A DNA stretch of 64,000 nt from Gloeophyllum trabeum ATCC 11539 (taxonomy: Eukaryota > Basidiomycota > Agaricomycetes > Gloeophyllales > Gloeophyllaceae): positions 2,358,617 through 2,422,616 of the forward strand of contig NW_006920412.1 in the NCBI RefSeq assembly GCF_000344685.1, written 5' to 3'. Positions 44,964-55,359 of this stretch are shown here, in pieces. The position numbers and the translations under genes are program-made. How positions within the stretch are numbered: the first letter of the stretch is position 1; every line of letters starts with the position of its first letter. The notes beneath the pieces are model-generated. The model had not been told where the DNA came from. It saw only the letters and a list, made by a program, of their open reading frames with translations, and did no database searches.

Positions 44964-45506
44964 GTTGGGTATGAAAAGAGTGTAAGAGGCGGGAGCCGCG
45001 CTGAGAGAGGTGCTCGAGGGCAGCGGGCCATGATATAGAACTGGACGGCGGCTGACACGAAAGCGAAGCTGGCTGGCGAGCAGAGCAGAAAGCGCCAGCC
45101 ACAGGCAGCGTCGATCAGGTGTGACGTCAGATGAAAGCTATCTGAGTGAATCTGATCAGCCCTGCCACCAGCCGTGTCTTGCTTTGCGCCGATAAATGGA
45201 GCTCTGTTTCTTCTTGCACGCCATTGGCAGAGATGAAGCAACTGACCTGCAACGAGGCGTCCGCGCAGTCCCCACCGCGTCATACAGACTGGGCTGGCTG
45301 CTGCAGAGACAACTTGCATAGTCTTTATTTATAGCGGCTAAAGATACCAGCGTCATCGCCTGCTCCCAACTGTCATCGCGTCGCAGCCAACCTATATAAA
45401 CCCCCTCCATCTCCTACCATTCCCCCTCCCTAATCCACTCTCCAGACACCCGCAACCAACCTGTATAAACCCCCTTGCTACAGTCTTTCACCCTCCCTCA
45501 TCCACC
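44964..45506. other. Divergent intergenic region membrane protein/GAD
   Basis: 543 bp. From about 45395 to 45505 it holds a short repeat: ATATAAACCCCCTCC near 45392 and GTATAAACCCCCTTG near 45463. The second TATAAA lies about 42 bp before the GAD start codon, the first about 110 bp before it. Confidence 0.6.
45464..45469 (+). promoter_or_regulatory. TATA-like box upstream of glutamate decarboxylase
   Basis: TATAAA followed by a C run, about 42 bp upstream of the GAD start codon. A near-identical copy lies roughly 70 bp further upstream. The start codon context CCACCATGG is close to an ideal Kozak site. Confidence 0.45.
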
Positions 45507-47457
45507 ATGGTCCTCTCAAAGGTACGCGTCCCCGCGATCGCTGTCCACCCCCAGCTCACCGTTCGTGCAGCACATCAACCCCGACAGGCTCATGCAGGGA
45601 GCCCAGGACAAGCACTTTAAGCACCACAACCTCACCGGCACAGACCCCAACTCCATCAACCATGCCTACGGCGCCCGCTACAGCACCGAGCCCATCCCAA
45701 AGTACAAGATCGCGTCAAAGGTTCGTCTACTGTCTCTGTCTCCGTACACCCACCTCATACTCTCTGCGCGCGTAGGGAACCGATGCCCAGTCGGCTTACC
45801 AGCTTATCCACGACGAGCTCGCCCTCGACGGGTCTCCCACCCTCAACTTGGCTTCCTTTGTCCACACCTGGATGCCCGAGCCCGCCGACAAGCTCATGCG
45901 CGAAAACATGTCCAAGAACTTGATTGATCAGGATGAATACCCCATGACTCGTACGTAAAGATTACCGACACCAATAGCCTAATTACTAACTTGTTCGCTT
46001 ACCATAGAGGTCATCCATGAGCGATGTAAGCCCCCTCTGCCCTTCCTCCCTTCCAGTGCTTACCCTTCTACCCAGGCGTCTCGATCCTCGCTGATCTCTG
46101 GCACGCCCCCAGCTCTCACAACGCCATCGGCACGGCCACCACTGGCTCTTCCGAGGCCATCCAGCTCGGTGGACTCGCCATGAAGCGTCTCTGGCAGGAG
46201 CGCCGCAAGGCCGCCGGCAAGTCCATCCACGAGCCCGGACCCAACATCGTCATGGGCGCCAACGCCCAGGTCGCCCTCGAAAAGTTCGCGCGGTACTTTG
46301 AGGTCGAGTGCAGGCTCGTCCCCGTCAGCGTCGAGAGCAAGTACAGGCTGGACCCGAAGAAGGCCATGGAGTATATCGATGAGAACACCATCGGCGTGTA
46401 CGTCATCCTCGGGAGCACGTATACCGGCCACTACGAGCCGGTCAAGGAGATGTCGGCCTTACTCGACGAGTACGAGGCAAAGACCGGGCACTTTGTCCCC
46501 ATCCACGTGGACGCGGCCTCTGGAGGCTTCGTGGCTCCTTTTGCCACGCCCAAGCTGGAATGGGACTTTAAGATCCCTCGTGTCGTCTCGATCAACACCT
46601 CGTGAGTAGAATGTATGCTCTGTATATGCGCCTGTCTGACACCCGTGTAGTGGCCATAAGTTCGGCCTGTCGTACGTTGGTGTCGGCTGGGTCATCTGGA
46701 GGGACAAGGCGCACCTCCCGAAGGACCTCATCTTCGAGCTCCACTACCTCGGCTCGGTCGAGTACTCCTTCTCCCTGAACTTCTCGCGCCCCGCGCACCC
46801 CATCATCGGGCAGTACTTCAATTTTGTCCACCTCGGGTTCGAGGGCTACCGCAGCGTCGCGCTGGACGACCTCAAGAACGCGCGCATCCTCAGCCGCGCG
46901 CTCGAGCGGAGCGGGTACTACACCGTGCTGAGCGACATCCACAGGCAGATCGGCGCCGGCGGCGTCTCGGGTGCGGTGAGCAAGGTGCTGGACGAGGAGA
47001 ATGTGGAGAACTATGAGCCTGGGCTGCCGGTCGTGTCGTTCCGGTTCACGGACGAGTTCAAGCAGAAGTACCCCGACATCCAGCAAAAGTGGATCCAGAT
47101 TTTGCTGAGGAGCCGTGGATGGTGAGTGCTGGGTATAGCCCGACCGCTCTAGGCTCGTGTGCTGATTCTGGGTCCCCTAGGATTGTGCCCAACTACGAGC
47201 TCCCGCCGGATCTGGAGAGCATCGAGATCCTGCGTGTCGTGGTGAGGGAGAGCATGACCGCCGTCCTCGTCGAGCGGCTCGTCGCGGATATCGTCGAGAT
47301 CACGGAGGACCTCATGAAGCAGGACTCCCCGGCGCACGCGCTGAGCGCGCTGAGCCTGCACGCGAAGCCGCAGCAGAACAACTCGAAGGCGCATACCGGC
47401 AAGCTTGAGGAGGGTTCTGGCAGCAAGCCGAGCGGGACGTATGCCAAGACTTGTTGA
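45507..47457 (+). CDS. GAD1: Glutamate decarboxylase
   Basis: PLP-dependent enzyme making GABA and CO2 from glutamate. Exons 45507-45521 (15 nt), 45571-45720, 45776-45950, 46008-46025 (18 nt), 46076-46601, 46651-47121 and 47181-47457 give 543 residues. Key segments are [71 protein letters not shown] and the PLP-lysine motif [37 protein letters not shown] and [20 protein letters not shown] match bacterial and fungal GADs. The C-terminal 90 residues are charged and helical. GABA-shunt involvement is family knowledge. Confidence 0.95.
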
Positions 47458-47768
47458 GCGGTGGATGTGCACAATGGGGGTCGTGTATGAGTGAAGATGG
47501 AGCAACGGGTTGGGGGGAATGCATGGATGAAGTCAAAAAAAGAGGTGTAGGATACATCAGTAGCAAAATGGCGCGGACATTGGGTGTATACTTGACCATG
47601 GTTGTACGTCTGGATGTGGAAACGAATGGCATGGAATCTCGCTCTACCTTGCATGCTCCGATTCGAAATCCCAATGCTGTCAGGCGGCGCATCCTTGCAA
47701 CGACGTTGCGAGGCGACGTCAGGGTATCTGGTAGTATTGGCGCCTTACGGGCAGAACGTCGGCGGATA

Positions 47769-48219
47769 GTGGATGACTTCCCGTAAGCATTTAGAACGCG
47801 TTTTTAGCAGTTCTAAATCTCTAAACGCATCAAGCCGAGATGCCGTCTTGTCACGCTCTCGCTTAGACCAAGTTTTGATGAGGCTCGTCGAGCAAAAACC
47901 GTCTCTAAACTTTAAATCTAGCAGGGGGGGTCGACCCCCCTTTCCAAATCTCCAGACGACTCTAAACGCTCGCTTAGCCTCGGTTGAGGTCCGCGTATCA
48001 AACCTGCCATCAGCACCTGCTAAATTGAGCGATCCGCTCGCCATAAATGGAAAGCGACCTCATGGTCGTGACTTGCAGTCGTCGAGCGTTGGTCTGGCAT
48101 TACGGATGGGAGGAACAGTTCTATTTTTCCATTGCACCGTGGCAGCGAGTGTGACCAGGTACGCTGATGGCGTTTAGAACTGCGAAATCTAGGATTTTGG
48201 CTTACGGGAAGTCATCCAG
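47769..48219. mobile_element. MITE-like non-autonomous DNA transposon (TA target site)
   Basis: A 451-bp element with near-perfect 20-bp terminal inverted repeats. The left end reads TGGATGACTTCCCGTAAGC after one unmatched base; the right end is its reverse complement at 48200-48218. It is flanked by TA on both sides (47767-47768 and 48220-48221), as in Tc1/mariner/pogo-type insertions. A 16-bp palindrome GGGGGGTCGACCCCCC lies at about 47925-47940. Sub-terminal repeats of TTTAGAAC/GTTCTAAA also occur near both ends. No transposase is encoded. Confidence 0.75.
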
Positions 48220-48287
48220 TATCACATCCAAGTCTTTCGTAGCTGCGGTGCGACCACGTCGTCAGGCGCTCTGTAGCACCAGTACTA
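47777..48287 (+). repeat. Left copy of 511-bp duplication flanking the gap
   Basis: By eye identical to 48704-49214 (offset 927). It starts inside the left terminal repeat of the MITE-like element and runs 68 bp past its right end into non-element sequence, then stops at the N block. Confidence 0.85.
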
Positions 48288-48703
48288 NNNNNNNNNNNNN
48301 NNNNNNNNNNNNNNNNNNNNNNNNNNNNNNNNNNNNNNNNNNNNNNNNNNNNNNNNNNNNNNNNNNNNNNNNNNNNNNNNNNNNNNNNNNNNNNNNNNNN
48401 NNNNNNNNNNNNNNNNNNNNNNNNNNNNNNNNNNNNNNNNNNNNNNNNNNNNNNNNNNNNNNNNNNNNNNNNNNNNNNNNNNNNNNNNNNNNNNNNNNNN
48501 NNNNNNNNNNNNNNNNNNNNNNNNNNNNNNNNNNNNNNNNNNNNNNNNNNNNNNNNNNNNNNNNNNNNNNNNNNNNNNNNNNNNNNNNNNNNNNNNNNNN
48601 NNNNNNNNNNNNNNNNNNNNNNNNNNNNNNNNNNNNNNNNNNNNNNNNNNNNNNNNNNNNNNNNNNNNNNNNNNNNNNNNNNNNNNNNNNNNNNNNNNNN
48701 NNN
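48288..48703. other. Assembly gap (416 N)
   Basis: Run of undetermined bases. Frames that appear to cross it are meaningless. Flanked directly by the two identical 511-bp copies. Confidence 0.99.
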
Positions 48704-49214
48704 CTTCCCGTAAGCATTTAGAACGCGTTTTTAGCAGTTCTAAATCTCTAAACGCATCAAGCCGAGATGCCGTCTTGTCACGCTCTCGCTTAGACCAAGT
48801 TTTGATGAGGCTCGTCGAGCAAAAACCGTCTCTAAACTTTAAATCTAGCAGGGGGGGTCGACCCCCCTTTCCAAATCTCCAGACGACTCTAAACGCTCGC
48901 TTAGCCTCGGTTGAGGTCCGCGTATCAAACCTGCCATCAGCACCTGCTAAATTGAGCGATCCGCTCGCCATAAATGGAAAGCGACCTCATGGTCGTGACT
49001 TGCAGTCGTCGAGCGTTGGTCTGGCATTACGGATGGGAGGAACAGTTCTATTTTTCCATTGCACCGTGGCAGCGAGTGTGACCAGGTACGCTGATGGCGT
49101 TTAGAACTGCGAAATCTAGGATTTTGGCTTACGGGAAGTCATCCAGTATCACATCCAAGTCTTTCGTAGCTGCGGTGCGACCACGTCGTCAGGCGCTCTG
49201 TAGCACCAGTACTA
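48704..49214 (+). repeat. Right copy of 511-bp duplication flanking the gap
   Basis: Identical to 47777-48287 as far as I can read. It contains the MITE-like element without its first eight bases (element part 48704-49146). Beyond 49214 the sequence is new. Confidence 0.85.
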
Positions 49215-50402
49215 GTGTTCCTGGAGAGGGGACATAACATCTAGCGAAGCTGGTGGGTCGTGCCGTGCCGACCCAGGCCGGCTGGCGGGTTTCAAATGGA
49301 TAGGTAAATCAGAAAGCCTCAAGGGTGAGCGGTGGCAGCAATAGCGGGGAGAGCGGGGAAGAGAGGTGGATGGGATCCCTTGGTCGATGAATGTCCGGTA
49401 ACCTTGGCGTCGCTTGATGCAGAGGTCCAATTCCAGAACTACGGGCACCATTTGCTTGCTGGCGGATGCTTGGCGGTTGATATGCGTATGTACTCGCGGT
49501 AACGGCGACGGGCCATGGGATTTTGGGTGCTTGGGCCACGACCGGGGGTCGTAACGAGGAAAAGTACACCTTTTGCCGCGTTGCCCCTGGAGAGATGGTT
49601 AAGGCATGGGAGGGGGAGAGATGGACTTGGAGTCGGCTAGCACGGGTGGCCTGCAGGGGGTGAATACAGCTTGAGTGCCGTGGTCACAGCGACCCTCGGA
49701 CGACCCAGAAATTTATTCGACAAGATCAGTGGCCAGGAGAGAAAGTATCATGAAAGAGGACATCTCGGCATCACTGAGACCTTTCAAGTCTGTGCTATCC
49801 AATGATGTTTCTGAGGCTGTAGATCCAGACCACGTCCGAGTCGCCGCCCAGGCGTGGTACATGTACTAGTAGACTGCCAGCGCGAGGGATTGCGCGGGTC
49901 GCCAGAGGAGACCCTGTTCTTATCGAGAAATTGACGAGAGCTATTGTTTGTCCCCTGACGAAGTCCGCGGGGCTGAGTTACTACAGTCGAATCCCCGTTG
50001 TTCCATGACAAGATGTCCGAGGGAATGGCCCGAAGACTGACTTCGGGATCAGCCGAGGGACAGATACGCACGCCGCCATTGGTCCATCACTCCTCAGGAT
50101 CTAAGAAGCGCCCCCAACTTGAAGGTCACCTGCGGGGCGAACTCCCGCCGCTTCCTGTACTCGAGGCCTTAGGCTTAAACACCTGCCTGACGCAAGAAGG
50201 GCCCTGCAAGGAAATTCAGGTCGCAGCGTACTCGCAAGAGCCTAGATCCTCATCCCGATACCCCCTCCTCTCACTCGTCAAAGCCATATACGGAATATAC
50301 ACGTTAACATACTTACGCTGTGCTTACGCCTGCAGAGTCAGCATGGAGGCCGTTGCCGGCAGACATTGGTCACGTCAACGTGCTTCCTGCAGGGTCATTC
50401 AG

Positions 50403-50491
50403 GCAAGTCGCATAGGGAGAGAATTTCATTGTGTTTATGGTAAGTCGCCTAGAGAGAAAGAGAAATTTCGTGCGTTTATGGCAAGCCACCT
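50403..50491 (+). repeat. Degenerate tandem repeat in dioxygenase upstream region
   Basis: Two units of 38 and 41 bp (50403-50440 and 50441-50481), each beginning with AAGTCGC after one base and ending GTTTATGG. A partial third unit starts CAAGCCACCTA. Position is 200-290 bp before the start codon. Confidence 0.6.
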
Positions 50492-50608
50492 ATTGATCTG
50501 GTCAGTTGGAAGTAAAGACGCAGTAACAGAAGGGACGCCGGCTACCCTATGTCGTGCTCGACAGAAGCCAGCATTTTTACTGGGACTCCACTACGGTATC
50601 CGTTGCAG

Positions 50609-50616
50609 TATAAAAG
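50609..50616 (+). promoter_or_regulatory. TATA box of the dioxygenase gene
   Basis: TATAAAAG, 80 bp upstream of the ATG at 50696. It is the clearest TATA box in the window and suits an inducible gene. Confidence 0.6.
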
Positions 50617-50695
50617 GGCAAAGAGCTCGCAACTGTAGTCTCCTATCCCCCAGCAGGGCAACTAAGTCACAGTGCTCTACGTCTGAGTTGTCAAC

Positions 50696-52130
50696 ATGCA
50701 GCTTCTCTTTCTCATCCAGTGGGTTGTTCTGGCGAGTGTTGTAGCGGGTAAGATGTCCACTCGGTCTATCCCGACACTCATGACTGAGTGCCCGCCCAGC
50801 TCACCCCGGTGGTCATGGCCATATGAGCAAGCGTGAGCTTCAAGCCCGCCAGGAAGCCGCCCAACTGCGGGCCCTGCAAGCTCGCAAGTGTGCCTCTGCC
50901 ATCGCCCAGTTCACAGCCCAGCGCAAGGCCAGGCGCGCCCTCAATAAAAAGAGGGAGATCATTTCATCGACCACGTTGAGCGCCGCGAGCGCTCACTACA
51001 CGAACATCCAGAACGTACGAGACCCAGTTTCATGCTCTGAAAACCCATTTGCCTGACATTCCTTTCCAGGACACTTGCGTGACTGCTCCAGAGGTGACCG
51101 AAGGTCCCTACTATATCAACAATGAATTCATCAGGACCAACGTCACCGAGGGTCAAGCGTAAGCCGTTACACTTTCAAAATCAGGATTTGACGCTGACGA
51201 AAAAGTTCAGTGGTATTCCCTTCGTAATGGACATCGGCGTCTTAGATATCAACACCTGCGAGCCCTTGAGCAACGCCTTCGTAGAGATCTGGGGGGGTTA
51301 GTGTTCAGTTGCTTGCACTTAGAGATACTCACTCACCTCCCGCTGCAGCCAACGCCACAGGTGTGTACTCTGGCTACTCTGCTACTCTCCCCGGAGCCCC
51401 TGAGCCGGGAGCGACTACCACATCGTCCGGGTGGGCGGCACCGACTGGTTATTTCCCGGCGCCGTACGAGAGGAACGAGACTTTCCTTCGTGGAGGTTAC
51501 ACGACCAGCGATACTGGCGTTGTGGAATTGGTCTCTATCTACCCCGGCTTCTATGCGACCCGTGCGCCTCACGTCCACACCATGGTCCACACCAACTGGG
51601 AGATGTCTGACAACGGGTTGGTGATCGTTTTATATCTGATGTAATGGCGTTGACGTGTTCGCCCTTAGGACATTGGTTTCGCATGGCGGGAACGTGGTGC
51701 ACATTGGGCAATTCTTCATGGATGATAGCTGGAACGACCAGGTGTACGCCCTTGCGCCGTACAACACCAACAAGAACACCAGGACTTTCAACTCCGAGGA
51801 CAGCATCCTGGATCAGGAGAACGCTGATGGCAACAATGCGTTCTTCAAGTGAGTCTACCTTGTGATTTCATGCTGCGGCTTTTGATCGCGGGCGATTTAG
51901 TCTTGAGTTGCTCGGCGAAGATATATCTGAGGGTGTCCTTGGTTACATCAGTTCGTGTATCCAGTCATCCATTGCGAACGTATCCTGACCCTCTGTGTCC
52001 AGCCATGGGCGTTAACTCGTCGGCCTCCTACGAGATCTTGAACACGAACTACTACAACACCTCTGATGCCGCTACAACTACTACTATCTCCACGAGCGAC
52101 TTGCACAGCGACGTTGTGACTGAGTTGTGA
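50696..52130 (+). CDS. Secreted intradiol ring-cleavage dioxygenase
   Basis: Extracellular Fe(III) dioxygenase of the intradiol type that opens catechol-like rings; fungal members are linked to lignin-derived aromatics. Exons 50696-50747, 50800-51014, 51070-51158, 51211-51296, 51349-51616, 51669-51848, 51901-51950 and 52003-52130 give 355 residues. The N-terminus MQLLFLIQWVVLASVVA is a signal peptide, followed by AHPGGHGHMSKRELQARQ and an Ala/Arg-rich stretch. The catalytic part has VTEGPYYINNEFIRTNVTEG, MDIGVLDINTCEPLSNAFVE, TFLRGGYTTSDTGVVELVSI and YPGFYATRAPHVHTMVH. These supply the two tyrosine and two histidine ligands expected. The tail is Thr/Ser-rich. Extracellular location is inferred from the signal peptide. 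Confidence 0.92.
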
Positions 52131-53289
52131 GACGCGCAAGAGCTATCGCATAGTCTCCCTTTTGATTGAATCTCAAAGGGTATATGGCATTGTCGTAGTC
52201 CCCATGTTTCATGGAACATGTCATCACGCGTACGTCGTCAATAACAGCATTAGATAGTTGCCTTGGAATACGTCCCTGGGACGCGACGACGACTACTTCC
52301 GGTTTCATTATGGACTGGGCGTTTCGGGGGTCGAAGTCATGCCTTATCGGCGGCGAAACGGGCCGCCTCGAAGCTTCCGGCATCCAGTCCCAAATTTAAT
52401 ACTCCCAATGTCCTCTTCGGTACCCTATTCATTGTTTATAGTCACTGCAACACTAGTCTAAGCGAAGAAAGAACCTACTATCCTGACAATGGTTATGCGA
52501 CTGCCCCACCTCCGCGCTGAGCCTTCATATCGCAAGCCATTCATCGAAGGACTTTGCTGGGAACAGAAGAAGACTACAACAAGTGAGTCATCCAAAGCCT
52601 TCAGCGCTCCTCCTACCAAGAGGCAAACCATTCATGGTTCTGTAGAATCTGGCAGAGTCGAAGACCCGTGGTTGCACGTCCCAGCTCGTCTCGAAGATTC
52701 GTTACTGCTTTCTACGGGCTTGTGCCCCGAACCTCCCGCGGTCAAGCCATGCTACAATCCGTACGACTCACAGTACAAGAGTTTAGTAACCTCGCACCGG
52801 GATGTTTCTCCTCATGCCACCAGGACCGACGACAACTTGCGCCTAGCTATAGAGATGGAACGGTCCAGACAGCCCGGTGCGACGGGATGTTTGCCGAGCA
52901 GACGTCTACCGCAACAACAGTACCACGTTGACCTACCGCGAGCATTAAGAAAGGCATCAGGAAGGGTTTTGTCACCTCCACAGAGCACGTATGGCGGCTG
53001 GATGGGTCAAGGAAAGGATAGAAGAGATCCCAGATGCTGTATTAGTGTATAATCGGGAACAGAGTGTATTTGTTCAGGGCATGATTTCCCTTAGAAAGTG
53101 GGAGTCTGCGCTGAAAGATTGATATCACAAGAACGTTTGAGCCAACGTGTGTAGGGACAGGTTTGACAGCAAAAACGCCACTGTGGCGTTTCGACGCGTC
53201 CCCTCTATTTGTCGGTGTTTGACCTCATCCTGGGAGAAGCGCGTCGGGACGCGTCTCGCTAGACCTACCAGACTCAGCGGTGCAAAACT
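52131..53289. other. Intergenic, one unexplained open frame
   Basis: 1.16 kb between the dioxygenase stop and POLD2 start. A 187-codon plus-strand frame (52489-53052, starting MVMRLPHLRAEPSYRKPF) has no recognised domain or splice support. Nothing else is seen. Confidence 0.45.
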
Positions 53290-55123
53290 ATGGAATCTGC
53301 CCCGTACGTCCTTCTTTCAAAACTCAGCCGCAGCACTTTATGACAATGTAGACCCAGTTCTGCCCGGCTCGTCACCTCCGTCCTTCCACCTACCGATTGG
53401 ACGCCTTCGTTCTCGCTTGGAGGGGTCAATAAATCATACAAACACCAGTATGCCAACATCTACTTCGTGCGCCTTAGATTGCTGAGGAAAGAGGTGGAGA
53501 GGCGGGCTCAAGCACGGTGGAAAGACGTCAAAGGTGAGTCCGCTCGGACATGACCTAGGCTATGTTCGCAATGAACGTCAACGTTAGCTAACAGCCACAT
53601 TTGCCAGGTGCACCTGTGCTGGTTCCTCGAGTTCTGGACGTCTTAAAATCTCAACTATGCTATATTGTCGGGACGGTATACATGGATATGCCTCTAAAAC
53701 CGAACGTATTGGAGGATATCGGGAGAGACGTACGTCCAGGCGTCTCCATGCCGTCCCGCATGTATGCTCACTGAAAGCTAGCGATCGATACCGCCCCCGC
53801 CCCCGCGAGAAAAGATATATTCTGCTGACGATATCATCTCACTGGAGGACGAATCAGGTCGTATACGTTTAATCGGTGAGCCGGTAGAGCAGGCTCGGCT
53901 GGTCACAGGCGTCATCGTGGCCGCCTTGGGGTTGGAAACTCCGAATGGAGATTTCCAGGTAGTTGATATCTGCCCAGCTGGATTAGCCCCACAATCGGAC
54001 ACTGAACTAGCAGATGAGGATGATATGGAGGTCGATGGTGTGTGATCCACATACCTGCTCGTTCCCAGATTTCCTGCCGATACCTATAGCTGACCCTGAT
54101 CTCCAATGCAACCATATCGTCCTCAGGTGCTGAAGATGAATGGATAGGCGTGGTATCTGGTTTGGATATTGGTTCTTCGTCTCCCGCGGATGCCCCTATC
54201 CAGATGCTGGCAGAATATCTAACGGGAGAAGTAGGCGGACGAGAAGACCAAGCTTCTTGTGCAAAAATATCTCGCCTGATAATCGCTGGTAACTGTCTGT
54301 CGCCCGCTGCGAGCACGCTCGATGGGGATACTGTAGGGGACAAGAAAACTGTCAGTAGCCTTTTCGTAGTGACCATGATTATTGTCAGCTCATCCTTGTC
54401 TACGCAATGTAGCGACGATACGGCCATGATAACACCTCATTCTCGCCACACCCCATTCTGAACCTTTCCTCATTCCTACTAGACGTTGGTTCTTGCATGC
54501 CGATTCACTTGCTTCCTGGCGACTCAGATCCTACCGGTGCAATTTTGCCTCAGCAGCCGCTTCCTCGTGCAATGCTGGGCGCTGTTTCCTCCTATTCCAC
54601 CTTCTCCTGCGAGACAAATCCCACCTACCTACGCATTGCCTCTGGATCCGAAGGCTCGTCTACAGCACCGTCGACATCGTCGAGCTCAAAAAAGCAGTAC
54701 ACCCGAACCATACTGGCCAACGCGGGTCAACCTCTAAGCGATATGTTCAAGTATTTGCCCACTCCACCGGCCACGAGACTGTCTATCGCGGAATCAACCC
54801 TGCGATGGCGGCACATAGCTCCAACGGCACCTGACACCCTATGGTGCCATCCGTACTTCACGACAGACCCTTTCGTGATTCAGCAAACGCCGGATATATA
54901 CATTGTCGGCTGCCAACCAAAGTTCCAGACGAGCTTGATTTCGGAACGCGGAATTCCTGGGCTGAAGTGGGAGGAAGCCGACAAACGTTGTCGCATCGTT
55001 CTTGTGCCCAGATTTTCAGAGACGGGACTCCTGGTGTTGGTCAACCTACGGACATTGGACGTTCAGACCGTGCAGTTCGATGTCGAGGGCATGGTGTCCG
55101 GAGGAGGTGAGGTGGATTCATAA
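53290..55123 (+). CDS. POLD2: DNA polymerase delta subunit 2 (POLD2/Cdc1)
   Basis: B-subunit of replicative DNA polymerase delta, linking the catalytic subunit to accessory subunits. Exons 53290-53303 (14 nt), 53358-53533, 53608-53729, 53782-54037, 54127-54350 and 54413-55123 give 500 residues. Family segments include HQYANIYFVRLRLLRKEVE, GTVYMDMPLKPNVLEDIGRD, GRIRLIGEPVEQARLVTGV, PIHLLPGDSDPTGAILPQQ and ESTLRWRHIAPTAPDTLWC. The phosphoesterase-like domain is inactive in eukaryotic members by family knowledge. The 14-nt first exon (MESA plus two bases) is inferred from phase and is the least certain part. Confidence 0.9.
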
Positions 55124-55359
55124 CGTGGTTCGGCCACGCTGGCTGTCATGTTACAGTAGTCCTGCACACATGTTGAGGCTCGTTGGGCTGCTTATTTTAT
55201 TGATTATTATCCATGCTTGATCGGAGAGAAGGTATAAGTGAAGCGGTAATTGTGGCTGTGCAACATCCACTAGAGTCCCTTCCGCCACCACTGCGCGTAA
55301 CAGCTGCGGGCAGCTCATTACTGGCTTTACGACCGTCTTGTATCTTGTCGCGGACATAC

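Larger units (their letters stand above)
49215..50695. other. Intergenic, promoter side of the dioxygenase gene
   Basis: 1.48 kb. A 248-codon plus-strand frame (49998-50744) runs into the dioxygenase signal-peptide exon in another frame; no domain is recognised and it is probably chance. A degenerate tandem repeat and a TATA box lie within this stretch and are listed separately. Confidence 0.5.

Noticed and set aside
48167..48971. Frames running through the N block
   Set aside because: Undetermined bases cannot be translated; they are artefacts of the gap.
47777..49214. A true tandem duplication of the MITE-like element
   Set aside because: Shared non-element flank and a break inside a terminal repeat fit an unmerged contig overlap better than two insertions.
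49998..50744. 248-codon plus-strand frame before the dioxygenase
   Set aside because: It ends inside the dioxygenase signal-peptide exon in another frame, crosses the promoter repeat and TATA box, and shows no domain.
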